Shown: in pieces, positions 39,740-51,671 of the stretch | Layout of the letters: each line of letters begins with the position of its first letter | How positions within the stretch are numbered: position 1 is the first letter of the stretch | Source of the DNA: Rhynchopus euleeides | Taxonomy: Eukaryota; Euglenozoa; Diplonemea; Diplonemida; Diplonemidae | Assembly: GCA_963210315.1 (NCBI GenBank) | Contig: OY723287.1 | Span: forward strand, 558,001-622,000 | Direction of reading: 5' to 3' | DNA length: 64,000 bases | Notes under the pieces: generated by a model | Seen by the model: the letters and a program-made list of their open reading frames with translations, nothing else | Databases searched by the model: none | Told to the model about the DNA's origin: nothing | Position numbers and translations under genes: made by a program

Positions 39740-41940
39740 CTAATGTTGGGGTGGCACGATGTGGTCGGCTTCGTGCTTGTTGGCGTTCTTCGTGATGGCC
39801 TTCATCTGGGACCAGATGAACAGCTCCACCGAGGAGAGGAGCGACTCAAGGTCTGGGTTGCAGAACCGCAGCTTCTGGTGCTCGTGCACGATGCGGACAA
39901 GGAGGGAGTAGTTTGGCCCCTTGGGCCCAATGCCACGTGCAATGGTGTCCTGTGGTGTCGTGGTTGTGGGGTGTGGGGGTGTGGGGTGCGGTCGAGCGAC
40001 CTCCCCAAAGAGCGCTGCTCTGTCAAGGGTTGCCAATGGTTGGGAGGGGAGGCGGCCCTTCCACACAGGGCACGCCATCGCTAACACCAGCTAGGTGCTA
40101 GCTACTTTGCAACGCTAACTTCACTCACTTCACTCACTCACCTCGCAGACCGCCACTGCCCCCTCCCACAACAATGAGCGCAACGTCTACTAACAACAAG
40201 CGGGCGAGCGGGCGTAGGAGCACCAGCACCAGCAGCAGCGCCCGCAGCAACAGCCCCGAGCCCGCGCAGAAGCGCGCGAGGCTCGGGGCGGAGGGGGAGG
40301 GGGCGGCAGCGGCGGCGGGGGGAAGCGTTAACACCATTGATTGCATCCCGGGTCTCAAGAGGTTTGATGCAAGTGTCGGGTAGCTGGCTTACCTGCAAAA
40401 AAAAAATTGCCAAATCCCCGCTTTACTTTTATTTACACCAGGCTCTGTTGGCCTCCCGCAAAAACAAAGAAAGACTATGGGCAGCGCATTTATCCCCCCG
40501 CACAGCTTATAGCTAACGAACCAGCGCACAAACAACGTCATACCACATCATTCTTCAGCTTGAACCCCCTGTCGTGCGTGAAGAGGAGAGCATCGTGACT
40601 GGGCTGCCCTGCCGTTGTCCCATCAGGCCCCAGGTGTGTCACGAAGATCATCCTGAGGTTCTCGTGCACCAATTTTTTCTCCTGCACGAGCTCCTGCACC
40701 TGGGAACGGTGCATGATGTAGCAGACACCCATCGACTCATGCGTAGGGTTACGCAGGAGGGTGGGCGCGAGGGCGGGTGCCGCCATGCACCCCCAGTGGT
40801 CTGCGTCCCGCAGGCAGAAGGCCAGCTCCACGCCCTTGGTGTAGGCCACCTCTGCGGAGAGGAACTCCTTGCCCAGGGCCCACATGTCCTCCCCTGCGAC
40901 GAACAGCGGGATGTGCTCCGGGTCGAACTTGTCCAGCAGCGTGTCGCCACAGGTGAGAGAGACTTCGCCGTAGCTGAGGGTCGAGGGGAGCCCGCTCGCC
41001 GCAGGCACGTCCTCCGCAACCGGCGCCACATCCTGGACCCCCGCCGCCGCCACCTTGTGGATGTGGGACCTGCCCCGCGCGTGCTGGTCCCAGTTGCCCA
41101 GCAAGATGTCCTTCTCACACGGCTCGCAGTGCCGCGTCTTCGACGCCTGGTAGGCCGCCTGGTTGCACAGATCCTTGTGTGAATCGATGAAATCCGTGTC
41201 TTCCGCAGAGCCCCTCGCAGCAAGCCCCTCCTTGTGTGCGAGCGTGGTGGGGTGGGAGGAGAACCCGCTGGCAGGGATGATCTGGCGGCACGCGTGGCAC
41301 GCGAACCGGGTGCCCCGCGTGTCGTGTTCGAGGCGTGTGTAGAGTGTGGGGAACCCGCTGGGGTTCTCAGCGGCGAGGTTGTCGTATTCATCGCCCTTCA
41401 GCTTCCGCTTCTCCAGAAACTCTCCGAGTTTCCGCTTGCCGTTCAGCTTTCTTGTCGCGCTCTCGCGCTCGGCCTCCGCCTCCAGCTGGATAATAAGTGA
41501 CTCGGGAACAGGGTCCTTATATTTCTTGGCAAAGTTCTTGCTCCTCAAATGAAGGAGCAGGGTAGTCGCATTTGCCGTCTGTGAGAGCGGGGGGGAGGAG
41601 GGGAGGTAGGGGGTGGTAGGCGTGTGTCAGAAATGCAGATGATTCAAGAAATCGGATCCATTTGTGTGCCTTTGTGGCAGACACCCCATGCCCAGCAGAC
41701 TGTGCGGGGAGAACCAGATCCGGGGCTCGATTTTTCTTTGCAAACCTCGTGCAATGAAGGAGGAAATGGAAACAACAAGGTCAGCAGATCCCGATTGTCA
41801 TCGCGGGAGGCGCTGGAGGAGTGCCCCAGCACACAACCTCTAAAACATACCTTAACGCTGGTGGCCGGCACAAAGTATGACGTGCCGTCATATGTGAACA
41901 CCGCGTTCTGGGGCACAGCAGGGCCCCCAATAGTCGCCAT
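39740..41940 (-). CDS. Three-exon protein with two U1/matrin-like zinc fingers, array copy 1
   Basis: Predicted 444 residues from join(41851..41940, 40544..41578, 39740..39949) on the minus strand, all junctions phase 0. Exon 1 (30 codons) starts at ATG 41940 (MATIGGPAVPQNAVF) and ends at AAG before GTATGT. Exon 2 follows CTCTCACAG. Its end, ...KNDV, precedes GTATGA. Exon 3 follows CACCACAG and ends HIVPPQH. Two fingers share the spacing CX2CX11HX5H, at residues about 124-144 and 181-202; this form is typical of U1C/matrin-type fingers that bind RNA or structured nucleic acid. A Lys/Arg-rich helix precedes them. The remaining 240 residues are globular and unknown to me. GATACAG 12 bases before the ATG may be a trans-splice acceptor. 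This copy has Asp where the others have Gly near the C-terminus. Confidence 0.75.
40174..40383 (+). CDS. Small Ser/Arg-rich ORF nested antisense in intron 2 (repeated in each unit)
   Basis: 69 codons on the plus strand, inside intron 2 of the zinc-finger gene, with a good start context (CACAACAATGAGC). The product is Ser/Thr/Arg-rich with a basic cluster (AQKRARLG) like a nuclear signal, then a Gly/Ala run. The same ORF recurs at 43273, 46384 and 49492, but that follows from array identity and is not evidence of selection. It could be chance coding in GC-rich intron DNA. Confidence 0.25.
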   Translation: MSATSTNNKRASGRRSTSTSSSARSNSPEPAQKRARLGAEGEGAAAAAGGSVNTIDCIPGLKRFDASVG

Positions 41941-42269
41941 AGTTTTTCCCGGCTGTATCAGACAGCACAAGGCAGACCCGCTGAGTTGGACGGAGAGGTG
42001 ATGGGTCGGTGTGTGAATATGTGACAGCAAGGCGAAGCGGCGAGGGGGGGGGGGTTTCTGAAGAAAAACAAGGGCCGCAGCCTCATCTACCCCCACCCAC
42101 TCCCTCCCTCCCTCATCCCCATCCAATTCAGAGCGGTTTCGAAAAAGCGGGCGCGAGCCACAGGCTGTGCAGCAACCCGGCACAAAGGGTGGAAAGAAAG
42201 AAGACACGGGGAGGGGAGGGGGGGTCCGGCCGCTGTCTGTACTGTTTTCGGTGTGTGGAATTGCATTTT

Positions 42270-42609
42270 GTCTTGAAGCGGCCTGACTATTTAGTGTCTA
42301 CGTCGCAGCAAGGGGGCGATATATACCACCCTTTTTATTGATTTCACGTGTCAGTGTTTGACTTTTTCGCAACTTCATTTCTTCCTTTTTCTCCCTCTCC
42401 AACCCCACCCGTGACACCACCAGGGTTTAGCTACCCCTGGTCCGATTATCCCCGGTTCTTCGCTGAAGAGACGCGGCCGGGGGGAGGGGTACGAAGAGTA
42501 CGCGTCGAAACCGGTGTCACGTCGTGTTGGGGAATCCTTCGGGAGTGCGATACTGAAGGGGAGGTGCTACTGCCCGTGCAGGGCGACACCGCCTTAAAAC
42601 TTCATAACC
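42270..42609 (+). mobile_element. 350-bp element at the junction of units 1 and 2
   Basis: Same element as at 20463 but lacking its first ~12 bases; TTGCATTTTG runs straight into TCTTGAAGCGG. It differs from the LINE-linked copies at fixed sites (GTCTACG for GTCTTCG, AGCTACCCC for AGCTAGCCC, CTTCATAACC for CTTTATAACC) and so forms a second subfamily. (CA)n follows. Confidence 0.75.
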
Positions 42610-42846
42610 ACACACACACACACGGCGATCGGCAGTGCATATGACACACTGAGCATCTCCGAAGTGCTCCTCAATCCGATCACGACTCTAACACACAACC
42701 CGAGCAATACCTTACTCCCCGGTCACTGCTGACCGGATCATCACAGACACTCCCTCTAATGGGAATGCAGAGACACATCAACGTTGGGTAGTGCACTTTT
42801 GCTGTTTTTTTTGGAAGAGGGGGGGGGAGGAGGGCGCGCCCTAGTG

Positions 42847-45039
42847 CTAATGTTGGGGTGGCACGATGTGGCCGGCTTCGTGCTTGTTGGCGTTCTTCGT
42901 GATGGCCTTCATCTGGGACCAGATGAACAGCTCCACCGAGGAGAGGAGCGACTCAAGGTCTGGGTTGCAGAACCGCAGCTTCTGGTGCTCGTGCACGATG
43001 CGGACAAGGAGGGAGTAGTTTGGCCCCTTGGGCCCAATGCCACGTGCAATGGTGTCCTGTGGTGTCGTGGTTGTGGGGTGTGGGGTGCGGTCGAGCGACC
43101 TCCCCAAAGAGCGCTGCTCTGTCAAGGGTTGCCAATGGTTGGGAGGGGAGGCGGCCCTTCCACACAGGGCACGCCATCGCTAACACCAGCTAGGTGCTAG
43201 CTACTTTGCAACGCTAACTTCACTCACTTCACTCACTCACCTCGCAGACCGCCACTGCCCCCTCCCACAACAATGAGCGCAACGTCTACTAACAACAAGC
43301 GGGCGAGCGGGCGTAGGAGCACCAGCACCAGCAGCAGCGCCCGCAGCAACAGCCCCGAGCCCGCGCAGAAGCGCGCGAGGCTCGGGGCGGAGGGGGAGGG
43401 GGCGGCAGCGGCGGCGGGGGGAAGCGTTAACACCATTGATTGCATCCCGGGTCTCAAGAGGTTTGATGCAAGTGTCGGGTAGCTGGCTTACCTGCAAAAA
43501 AAAATTTGCCAAATCCCCGCTTTACTTTTATTTACACCAGGCTCTGTTGGCCTCCCGCAAAAACAAAGAAAGACTATGGGCAGCGCATTTATCCCCCCGC
43601 ACAGCTTATAGCTAACGAACCAGCGCACAAACAACGTCATACCACATCATTCTTCAGCTTGAACCCCCTGTCGTGCGTGAAGAGGAGAGCATCGTGACTG
43701 GGCTGCCCTGCCGTTGTCCCATCAGGCCCCAGGTGTGTCACGAAGATCATCCTGAGGTTCTCGTGCACCAATTTTTTCTCCTGCACGAGCTCCTGCACCT
43801 GGGAACGGTGCATGATGTAGCAGACACCCATCGACTCATGCGTAGGGTTACGCAGGAGGGTGGGCGCGAGGGCGGGTGCCGCCATGCACCCCCAGTGGTC
43901 TGCGTCCCGCAGGCAGAAGGCCAGCTCCACGCCCTTGGTGTAGGCCACCTCTGCGGAGAGGAACTCCTTGCCCAGGGCCCACATGTCCTCCCCTGCGACG
44001 AACAGCGGGATGTGCTCCGGGTCGAACTTGTCCAGCAGCGTGTCGCCACAGGTGAGAGAGACTTCGCCGTAGCTGAGGGTCGAGGGGAGCCCGCTCGCCG
44101 CAGGCACGTCCTCCGCAACCGGCGCCACATCCTGGACCCCCGCCGCCGCCACCTTGTGGATGTGGGACCTGCCCCGCGCGTGCTGGTCCCAGTTGCCCAG
44201 CAAGATGTCCTTCTCACACGGCTCGCAGTGCCGCGTCTTCGACGCCTGGTAGGCCGCCTGGTTGCACAGATCCTTGTGTGAATCGATGAAATCCGTGTCT
44301 TCCGCAGAGCCCCTCGCAGCAAGCCCCTCCTTGTGTGCGAGCGTGGTGGGGTGGGAGGAGAACCCGCTGGCAGGGATGATCTGGCGGCACGCGTGGCACG
44401 CGAACCGGGTGCCCCGCGTGTCGTGTTCGAGGCGTGTGTAGAGTGTGGGGAACCCGCTGGGGTTCTCAGCGGCGAGGTTGTCGTATTCATCGCCCTTCAG
44501 CTTCCGCTTCTCCAGAAACTCTCCGAGTTTCCGCTTGCCGTTCAGCTTTCTTGTCGCGCTCTCGCGCTCGGCCTCCGCCTCCAGCTGGATAATAAGTGAC
44601 TCGGGAACAGGGTCCTTATATTTCTTGGCAAAGTTCTTGCTCCTCAAATGAAGGAGCAGGGTAGTCGCATTTGCCGTCTGTGAGAGCGGGGGGGAGGAGG
44701 GGAGGTAGGGGGTGGTAGGCGTGTGTCAGAAATGCAGATGATTCAAGAAATCGGATCCATTTGTGTGCCTTTGTGGCAGACACCCCATGCCCAGCAGACT
44801 GTGCGGGGAGAACCAGATCCGGGGCTCGATTTTTCTTTGCAAACCTCGTGCAATGAAGGAGGAAATGGAAACAACAAGGTCAGCAGATCCCGATTGTCAT
44901 CGCGGGAGGCGCTGGAGGAGTGCCCCAGCACACAACCTCTAAAACATACCTTAACGCTGGTGGCCGGCACAAAGTATGACGTGCCGTCATATGTGAACAC
45001 CGCGTTCTGGGGCACAGCAGGGCCCCCAATAGTCGCCAT
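42847..45039 (-). CDS. Three-exon zinc-finger protein, array copy 2
   Basis: join(44950..45039, 43643..44677, 42847..43056) on the minus strand, with the same 444-residue product, splice sites and phases as copy 1. The only coding difference I noted is Gly for Asp in the C-terminal HEAGHIVPPQH. Intron 2 is shorter by a GGGGTG-type unit. Confidence 0.75.
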
Positions 45040-45370
45040 AGTTTTTCCCGGCTGTATCAGACAGCACAAGGCAGACCCGCTGAGTTGGACGGAGAGGTGA
45101 TGGGTCGGTGTGTGAATATGTGACAGCAAGGCGAAGCGGCGAGGGGGGGGGGGGTTTCTGAAGAAAAACAAGGGCCGCAGCCTCATCTACCCCCACCCAC
45201 TCCCTCCCTCCCTCATCCCCATCCAATTCAGAGCGGTTTCGAAAAAGCGGGCGCGAGCCACAGGCTGTGCAGCAACCCGGCACAAAGGGTGGAAAGAAAG
45301 AAGACACGGGGAGGGGAGGGGGGGTCCGGCCGCTGTCTGTACTGTTTTCGGTGTGTGGAATTGCATTTTG

Positions 45371-45709
45371 TCTTGAAGCGGCCTGACTATTTAGTGTCTA
45401 CGTCGCAGCAAGGGGGCGATATATACCACCCTTTTTATTGATTTCACGTGTCAGTGTTTGACTTTTTCGCAACTTCATTTCTTCCTTTTTCTCCCTCTCC
45501 AACCCCACCCGTGACACCACCAGGGTTTAGCTACCCCTGGTCCGATTATCCCCGGTTCTTCGCTGAAGAGACGCGGCCGGGGGGAGGGGTACGAAGAGTA
45601 CGCGTCGAAACCGGTGTCACGTCGTGTTGGGGAATCCTTCGGGAGTGCGATACTGAAGGGGAGGTGCTACTGCCCGTGCAGGGCGACACCGCCTTAAAAC
45701 TTCATAACC
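45371..45709 (+). mobile_element. 350-bp element at the junction of units 2 and 3
   Basis: Identical in subfamily markers and 5' breakpoint to the element at 42270, so it was copied as part of the 3.1-kb unit and not inserted anew. Confidence 0.75.
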
Positions 45710-45949
45710 ACACACACACACACACGGCGATCGGCAGTGCATATGACACACTGAGCATCTCCGAAGTGCTCCTCAATCCGATCACGACTCTAACACACAA
45801 CCCGAGCAATACCTTACTCCCCGGTCACTGCTGACCGGATCATCACAGACACTCCCTCTAATGGGAATGCAGAGACACATCAACGTTGGGTAGTGCACTT
45901 TTGCTGTTTTTTTTTGGAAGAGGGGGGGGGAGGAGGGCGCGCCCTAGTG

Positions 45950-48150
45950 CTAATGTTGGGGTGGCACGATGTGGCCGGCTTCGTGCTTGTTGGCGTTCTT
46001 CGTGATGGCCTTCATCTGGGACCAGATGAACAGCTCCACCGAGGAGAGGAGCGACTCAAGGTCTGGGTTGCAGAACCGCAGCTTCTGGTGCTCGTGCACG
46101 ATGCGGACAAGGAGGGAGTAGTTTGGCCCCTTGGGCCCAATGCCACGTGCAATGGTGTCCTGTGGTGTCGTGGTTGTGGGGTGTGGGGGTGTGGGGTGCG
46201 GTCGAGCGACCTCCCCAAAGAGCGCTGCTCTGTCAAGGGTTGCCAATGGTTGGGAGGGGAGGCGGCCCTTCCACACAGGGCACGCCATCGCTAACACCAG
46301 CTAGGTGCTAGCTACTTTGCAACGCTAACTTCACTCACTTCACTCACTCACCTCGCAGACCGCCACTGCCCCCTCCCACAACAATGAGCGCAACGTCTAC
46401 TAACAACAAGCGGGCGAGCGGGCGTAGGAGCACCAGCACCAGCAGCAGCGCCCGCAGCAACAGCCCCGAGCCCGCGCAGAAGCGCGCGAGGCTCGGGGCG
46501 GAGGGGGAGGGGGCGGCAGCGGCGGCGGGGGGAAGCGTTAACACCATTGATTGCATCCCGGGTCTCAAGAGGTTTGATGCAAGTGTCGGGTAGCTGGCTT
46601 ACCTGCAAAAAAAAATTTGCCAAATCCCCGCTTTACTTTTATTTACACCAGGCTCTGTTGGCCTCCCGCAAAAACAAAGAAAGACTATGGGCAGCGCATT
46701 TATCCCCCCGCACAGCTTATAGCTAACGAACCAGCGCACAAACAACGTCATACCACATCATTCTTCAGCTTGAACCCCCTGTCGTGCGTGAAGAGGAGAG
46801 CATCGTGACTGGGCTGCCCTGCCGTTGTCCCATCAGGCCCCAGGTGTGTCACGAAGATCATCCTGAGGTTCTCGTGCACCAATTTTTTCTCCTGCACGAG
46901 CTCCTGCACCTGGGAACGGTGCATGATGTAGCAGACACCCATCGACTCATGCGTAGGGTTACGCAGGAGGGTGGGCGCGAGGGCGGGTGCCGCCATGCAC
47001 CCCCAGTGGTCTGCGTCCCGCAGGCAGAAGGCCAGCTCCACGCCCTTGGTGTAGGCCACCTCTGCGGAGAGGAACTCCTTGCCCAGGGCCCACATGTCCT
47101 CCCCTGCGACGAACAGCGGGATGTGCTCCGGGTCGAACTTGTCCAGCAGCGTGTCGCCACAGGTGAGAGAGACTTCGCCGTAGCTGAGGGTCGAGGGGAG
47201 CCCGCTCGCCGCAGGCACGTCCTCCGCAACCGGCGCCACATCCTGGACCCCCGCCGCCGCCACCTTGTGGATGTGGGACCTGCCCCGCGCGTGCTGGTCC
47301 CAGTTGCCCAGCAAGATGTCCTTCTCACACGGCTCGCAGTGCCGCGTCTTCGACGCCTGGTAGGCCGCCTGGTTGCACAGATCCTTGTGTGAATCGATGA
47401 AATCCGTGTCTTCCGCAGAGCCCCTCGCAGCAAGCCCCTCCTTGTGTGCGAGCGTGGTGGGGTGGGAGGAGAACCCGCTGGCAGGGATGATCTGGCGGCA
47501 CGCGTGGCACGCGAACCGGGTGCCCCGCGTGTCGTGTTCGAGGCGTGTGTAGAGTGTGGGGAACCCGCTGGGGTTCTCAGCGGCGAGGTTGTCGTATTCA
47601 TCGCCCTTCAGCTTCCGCTTCTCCAGAAACTCTCCGAGTTTCCGCTTGCCGTTCAGCTTTCTTGTCGCGCTCTCGCGCTCGGCCTCCGCCTCCAGCTGGA
47701 TAATAAGTGACTCGGGAACAGGGTCCTTATATTTCTTGGCAAAGTTCTTGCTCCTCAAATGAAGGAGCAGGGTAGTCGCATTTGCCGTCTGTGAGAGCGG
47801 GGGGGAGGAGGGGAGGTAGGGGGTGGTAGGCGTGTGTCAGAAATGCAGATGATTCAAGAAATCGGATCCATTTGTGTGCCTTTGTGGCAGACACCCCATG
47901 CCCAGCAGACTGTGCGGGGAGAACCAGATCCGGGGCTCGATTTTTCTTTGCAAACCTCGTGCAATGAAGGAGGAAATGGAAACAACAAGGTCAGCAGATC
48001 CCGATTGTCATCGCGGGAGGCGCTGGAGGAGTGCCCCAGCACACAACCTCTAAAACATACCTTAACGCTGGTGGCCGGCACAAAGTATGACGTGCCGTCA
48101 TATGTGAACACCGCGTTCTGGGGCACAGCAGGGCCCCCAATAGTCGCCAT
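45950..48150 (-). CDS. Three-exon zinc-finger protein, array copy 3
   Basis: join(48061..48150, 46754..47788, 45950..46159) on the minus strand. Same product and splice signals as copy 2, with the Gly variant at the C-terminus and the longer intron 2 of copy 1. Confidence 0.75.
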
Positions 48151-48479
48151 AGTTTTTCCCGGCTGTATCAGACAGCACAAGGCAGACCCGCTGAGTTGGA
48201 CGGAGAGGTGATGGGTCGGTGTGTGAATATGTGACAGCAAGGCGAAGCGGCGAGGGGGGGGGGTTTCTGAAGAAAAACAAGGGCCGCAGCCTCATCTACC
48301 CCCACCCACTCCCTCCCTCCCTCATCCCCATCCAATTCAGAGCGGTTTCGAAAAAGCGGGCGCGAGCCACAGGCTGTGCAGCAACCCGGCACAAAGGGTG
48401 GAAAGAAAGAAGACACGGGGAGGGGAGGGGGGGTCCGGCCGCTGTCTGTACTGTTTTCGGTGTGTGGAATTGCATTTTG

Positions 48480-48818
48480 TCTTGAAGCGGCCTGACTATT
48501 TAGTGTCTACGTCGCAGCAAGGGGGCGATATATACCACCCTTTTTATTGATTTCACGTGTCAGTGTTTGACTTTTTCGCAACTTCATTTCTTCCTTTTTC
48601 TCCCTCTCCAACCCCACCCGTGACACCACCAGGGTTTAGCTACCCCTGGTCCGATTATCCCCGGTTCTTCGCTGAAGAGACGCGGCCGGGGGGAGGGGTA
48701 CGAAGAGTACGCGTCGAAACCGGTGTCACGTCGTGTTGGGGAATCCTTCGGGAGTGCGATACTGAAGGGGAGGTGCTACTGCCCGTGCAGGGCGACACCG
48801 CCTTAAAACTTCATAACC
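48480..48818 (+). mobile_element. 350-bp element at the junction of units 3 and 4
   Basis: Third array copy with the same truncated 5' end and the same subfamily substitutions, followed by (CA)n. Confidence 0.75.
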
Positions 48819-49057
48819 ACACACACACACACACGGCGATCGGCAGTGCATATGACACACTGAGCATCTCCGAAGTGCTCCTCAATCCGATCACGACTCT
48901 AACACACAACCCGAGCAATACCTTACTCCCCGGTCACTGCTGACCGGATCATCACAGACACTCCCTCTAATGGGAATGCAGAGACACATCAACGTTGGGT
49001 AGTGCACTTTTGCTGTTTTTTTTGGAAGAGGGGGGGGGAGGAGGGCGCGCCCTAGTG

Positions 49058-51258
49058 CTAATGTTGGGGTGGCACGATGTGGCCGGCTTCGTGCTTGTTG
49101 GCGTTCTTCGTGATGGCCTTCATCTGGGACCAGATGAACAGCTCCACCGAGGAGAGGAGCGACTCAAGGTCTGGGTTGCAGAACCGCAGCTTCTGGTGCT
49201 CGTGCACGATGCGGACAAGGAGGGAGTAGTTTGGCCCCTTGGGCCCAATGCCACGTGCAATGGTGTCCTGTGGTGTCGTGGTTGTGGGGTGTGGGGGTGT
49301 GGGGTGCGGTCGAGCGACCTCCCCAAAGAGCGCTGCTCTGTCAAGGGTTGCCAATGGTTGGGAGGGGAGGCGGCCCTTCCACACAGGGCACGCCATCGCT
49401 AACACCAGCTAGGTGCTAGCTACTTTGCAACGCTAACTTCACTCACTTCACTCACTCACCTCGCAGACCGCCACTGCCCCCTCCCACAACAATGAGCGCA
49501 ACGTCTACTAACAACAAGCGGGCGAGCGGGCGTAGGAGCACCAGCACCAGCAGCAGCGCCCGCAGCAACAGCCCCGAGCCCGCGCAGAAGCGCGCGAGGC
49601 TCGGGGCGGAGGGGGAGGGGGCGGCAGCGGCGGCGGGGGGAAGCGTTAACACCATTGATTGCATCCCGGGTCTCAAGAGGTTTGATGCAAGTGTCGGGTA
49701 GCTGGCTTACCTGCAAAAAAAAATTTGCCAAATCCCCGCTTTACTTTTATTTACACCAGGCTCTGTTGGCCTCCCGCAAAAACAAAGAAAGACTATGGGC
49801 AGCGCATTTATCCCCCCGCACAGCTTATAGCTAACGAACCAGCGCACAAACAACGTCATACCACATCATTCTTCAGCTTGAACCCCCTGTCGTGCGTGAA
49901 GAGGAGAGCATCGTGACTGGGCTGCCCTGCCGTTGTCCCATCAGGCCCCAGGTGTGTCACGAAGATCATCCTGAGGTTCTCGTGCACCAATTTTTTCTCC
50001 TGCACGAGCTCCTGCACCTGGGAACGGTGCATGATGTAGCAGACACCCATCGACTCATGCGTAGGGTTACGCAGGAGGGTGGGCGCGAGGGCGGGTGCCG
50101 CCATGCACCCCCAGTGGTCTGCGTCCCGCAGGCAGAAGGCCAGCTCCACGCCCTTGGTGTAGGCCACCTCTGCGGAGAGGAACTCCTTGCCCAGGGCCCA
50201 CATGTCCTCCCCTGCGACGAACAGCGGGATGTGCTCCGGGTCGAACTTGTCCAGCAGCGTGTCGCCACAGGTGAGAGAGACTTCGCCGTAGCTGAGGGTC
50301 GAGGGGAGCCCGCTCGCCGCAGGCACGTCCTCCGCAACCGGCGCCACATCCTGGACCCCCGCCGCCGCCACCTTGTGGATGTGGGACCTGCCCCGCGCGT
50401 GCTGGTCCCAGTTGCCCAGCAAGATGTCCTTCTCACACGGCTCGCAGTGCCGCGTCTTCGACGCCTGGTAGGCCGCCTGGTTGCACAGATCCTTGTGTGA
50501 ATCGATGAAATCCGTGTCTTCCGCAGAGCCCCTCGCAGCAAGCCCCTCCTTGTGTGCGAGCGTGGTGGGGTGGGAGGAGAACCCGCTGGCAGGGATGATC
50601 TGGCGGCACGCGTGGCACGCGAACCGGGTGCCCCGCGTGTCGTGTTCGAGGCGTGTGTAGAGTGTGGGGAACCCGCTGGGGTTCTCAGCGGCGAGGTTGT
50701 CGTATTCATCGCCCTTCAGCTTCCGCTTCTCCAGAAACTCTCCGAGTTTCCGCTTGCCGTTCAGCTTTCTTGTCGCGCTCTCGCGCTCGGCCTCCGCCTC
50801 CAGCTGGATAATAAGTGACTCGGGAACAGGGTCCTTATATTTCTTGGCAAAGTTCTTGCTCCTCAAATGAAGGAGCAGGGTAGTCGCATTTGCCGTCTGT
50901 GAGAGCGGGGGGGAGGAGGGGAGGTAGGGGGTGGTAGGCGTGTGTCAGAAATGCAGATGATTCAAGAAATCGGATCCATTTGTGTGCCTTTGTGGCAGAC
51001 ACCCCATGCCCAGCAGACTGTGCGGGGAGAACCAGATCCGGGGCTCGATTTTTCTTTGCAAACCTCGTGCAATGAAGGAGGAAATGGAAACAACAAGGTC
51101 AGCAGATCCCGATTGTCATCGCGGGAGGCGCTGGAGGAGTGCCCCAGCACACAACCTCTAAAACATACCTTAACGCTGGTGGCCGGCACAAAGTATGACG
51201 TGCCGTCATATGTGAACACCGCGTTCTGGGGCACAGCAGGGCCCCCAATAGTCGCCAT
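49058..51258 (-). CDS. Three-exon zinc-finger protein, array copy 4
   Basis: join(51169..51258, 49862..50896, 49058..49267) on the minus strand. Product as copies 2 and 3. Its upstream side continues into unique DNA at about 51589, so this is the copy whose 5' flank is probably ancestral. The promoter side lacks the 350-bp element present upstream of the other copies. Confidence 0.75.
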
Positions 51259-51671
51259 AGTTTTTCCCGGCTGTATCAGACAGCACAAGGCAGACCCGCT
51301 GAGTTGGACGGAGAGGTGATGGGTCGGTGTGTGAATATGTGACAGCAAGGCGAAGCGGCGAGGGGGGGGGGGGTTTCTGAAGAAAAACAAGGGCCGCAGC
51401 CTCATCTACCCCCACCCACTCCCTCCCTCCCTCATCCCCATCCAATTCAGAGCGGTTTCGAAAAAGCGGGCGCGAGCCACAGGCTGTGCAGCAACCCGGC
51501 ACAAAGGGTGGAAAGAAAGAAGACACGGGGAGGGGAGGGGGGGTCCGGCCGCTGTCTGTACTGTTTTCGGTGTGTGGAATTGCATTTAATGCCCCGGCAG
51601 CCACAGGTGGGCTCCGAACATCTAAAGGGGTACTGACTGAGGCGATACAAGAGGGGCTCAGATGAGGTGTG

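Larger units (their letters stand above)
39516..51588. repeat. Tandem array of four 3.1-kb gene units
   Basis: Units begin at GGCGATCGGCAG after a CA run: 39516, 42624, 45726 and 48835 (lengths 3,108, 3,102 and 3,109; the last is 2,754 because it lacks the 350-bp element). The copies are almost identical and differ mainly in homopolymer and CA lengths, a 6-bp GGGGTG-type indel and rare substitutions, so the amplification is recent. Each unit carries one minus-strand zinc-finger gene. The first three end in a 5'-trimmed 350-bp element plus (CA)n. The fourth ends at TTGCATTT, where unique sequence resumes. Confidence 0.95.

Noticed and set aside
40142-40392. Extra exon inside intron 2 of the zinc-finger gene (TTTTTTGCAG acceptor, GAG/GTGAGT donor)
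   Set aside because: Its 251 nt would break the phase-0 join between exons 2 and 3.
39516-51588. CRISPR-like or satellite array
   Set aside because: The repeat unit is 3.1 kb with a split gene; it is a gene amplification.
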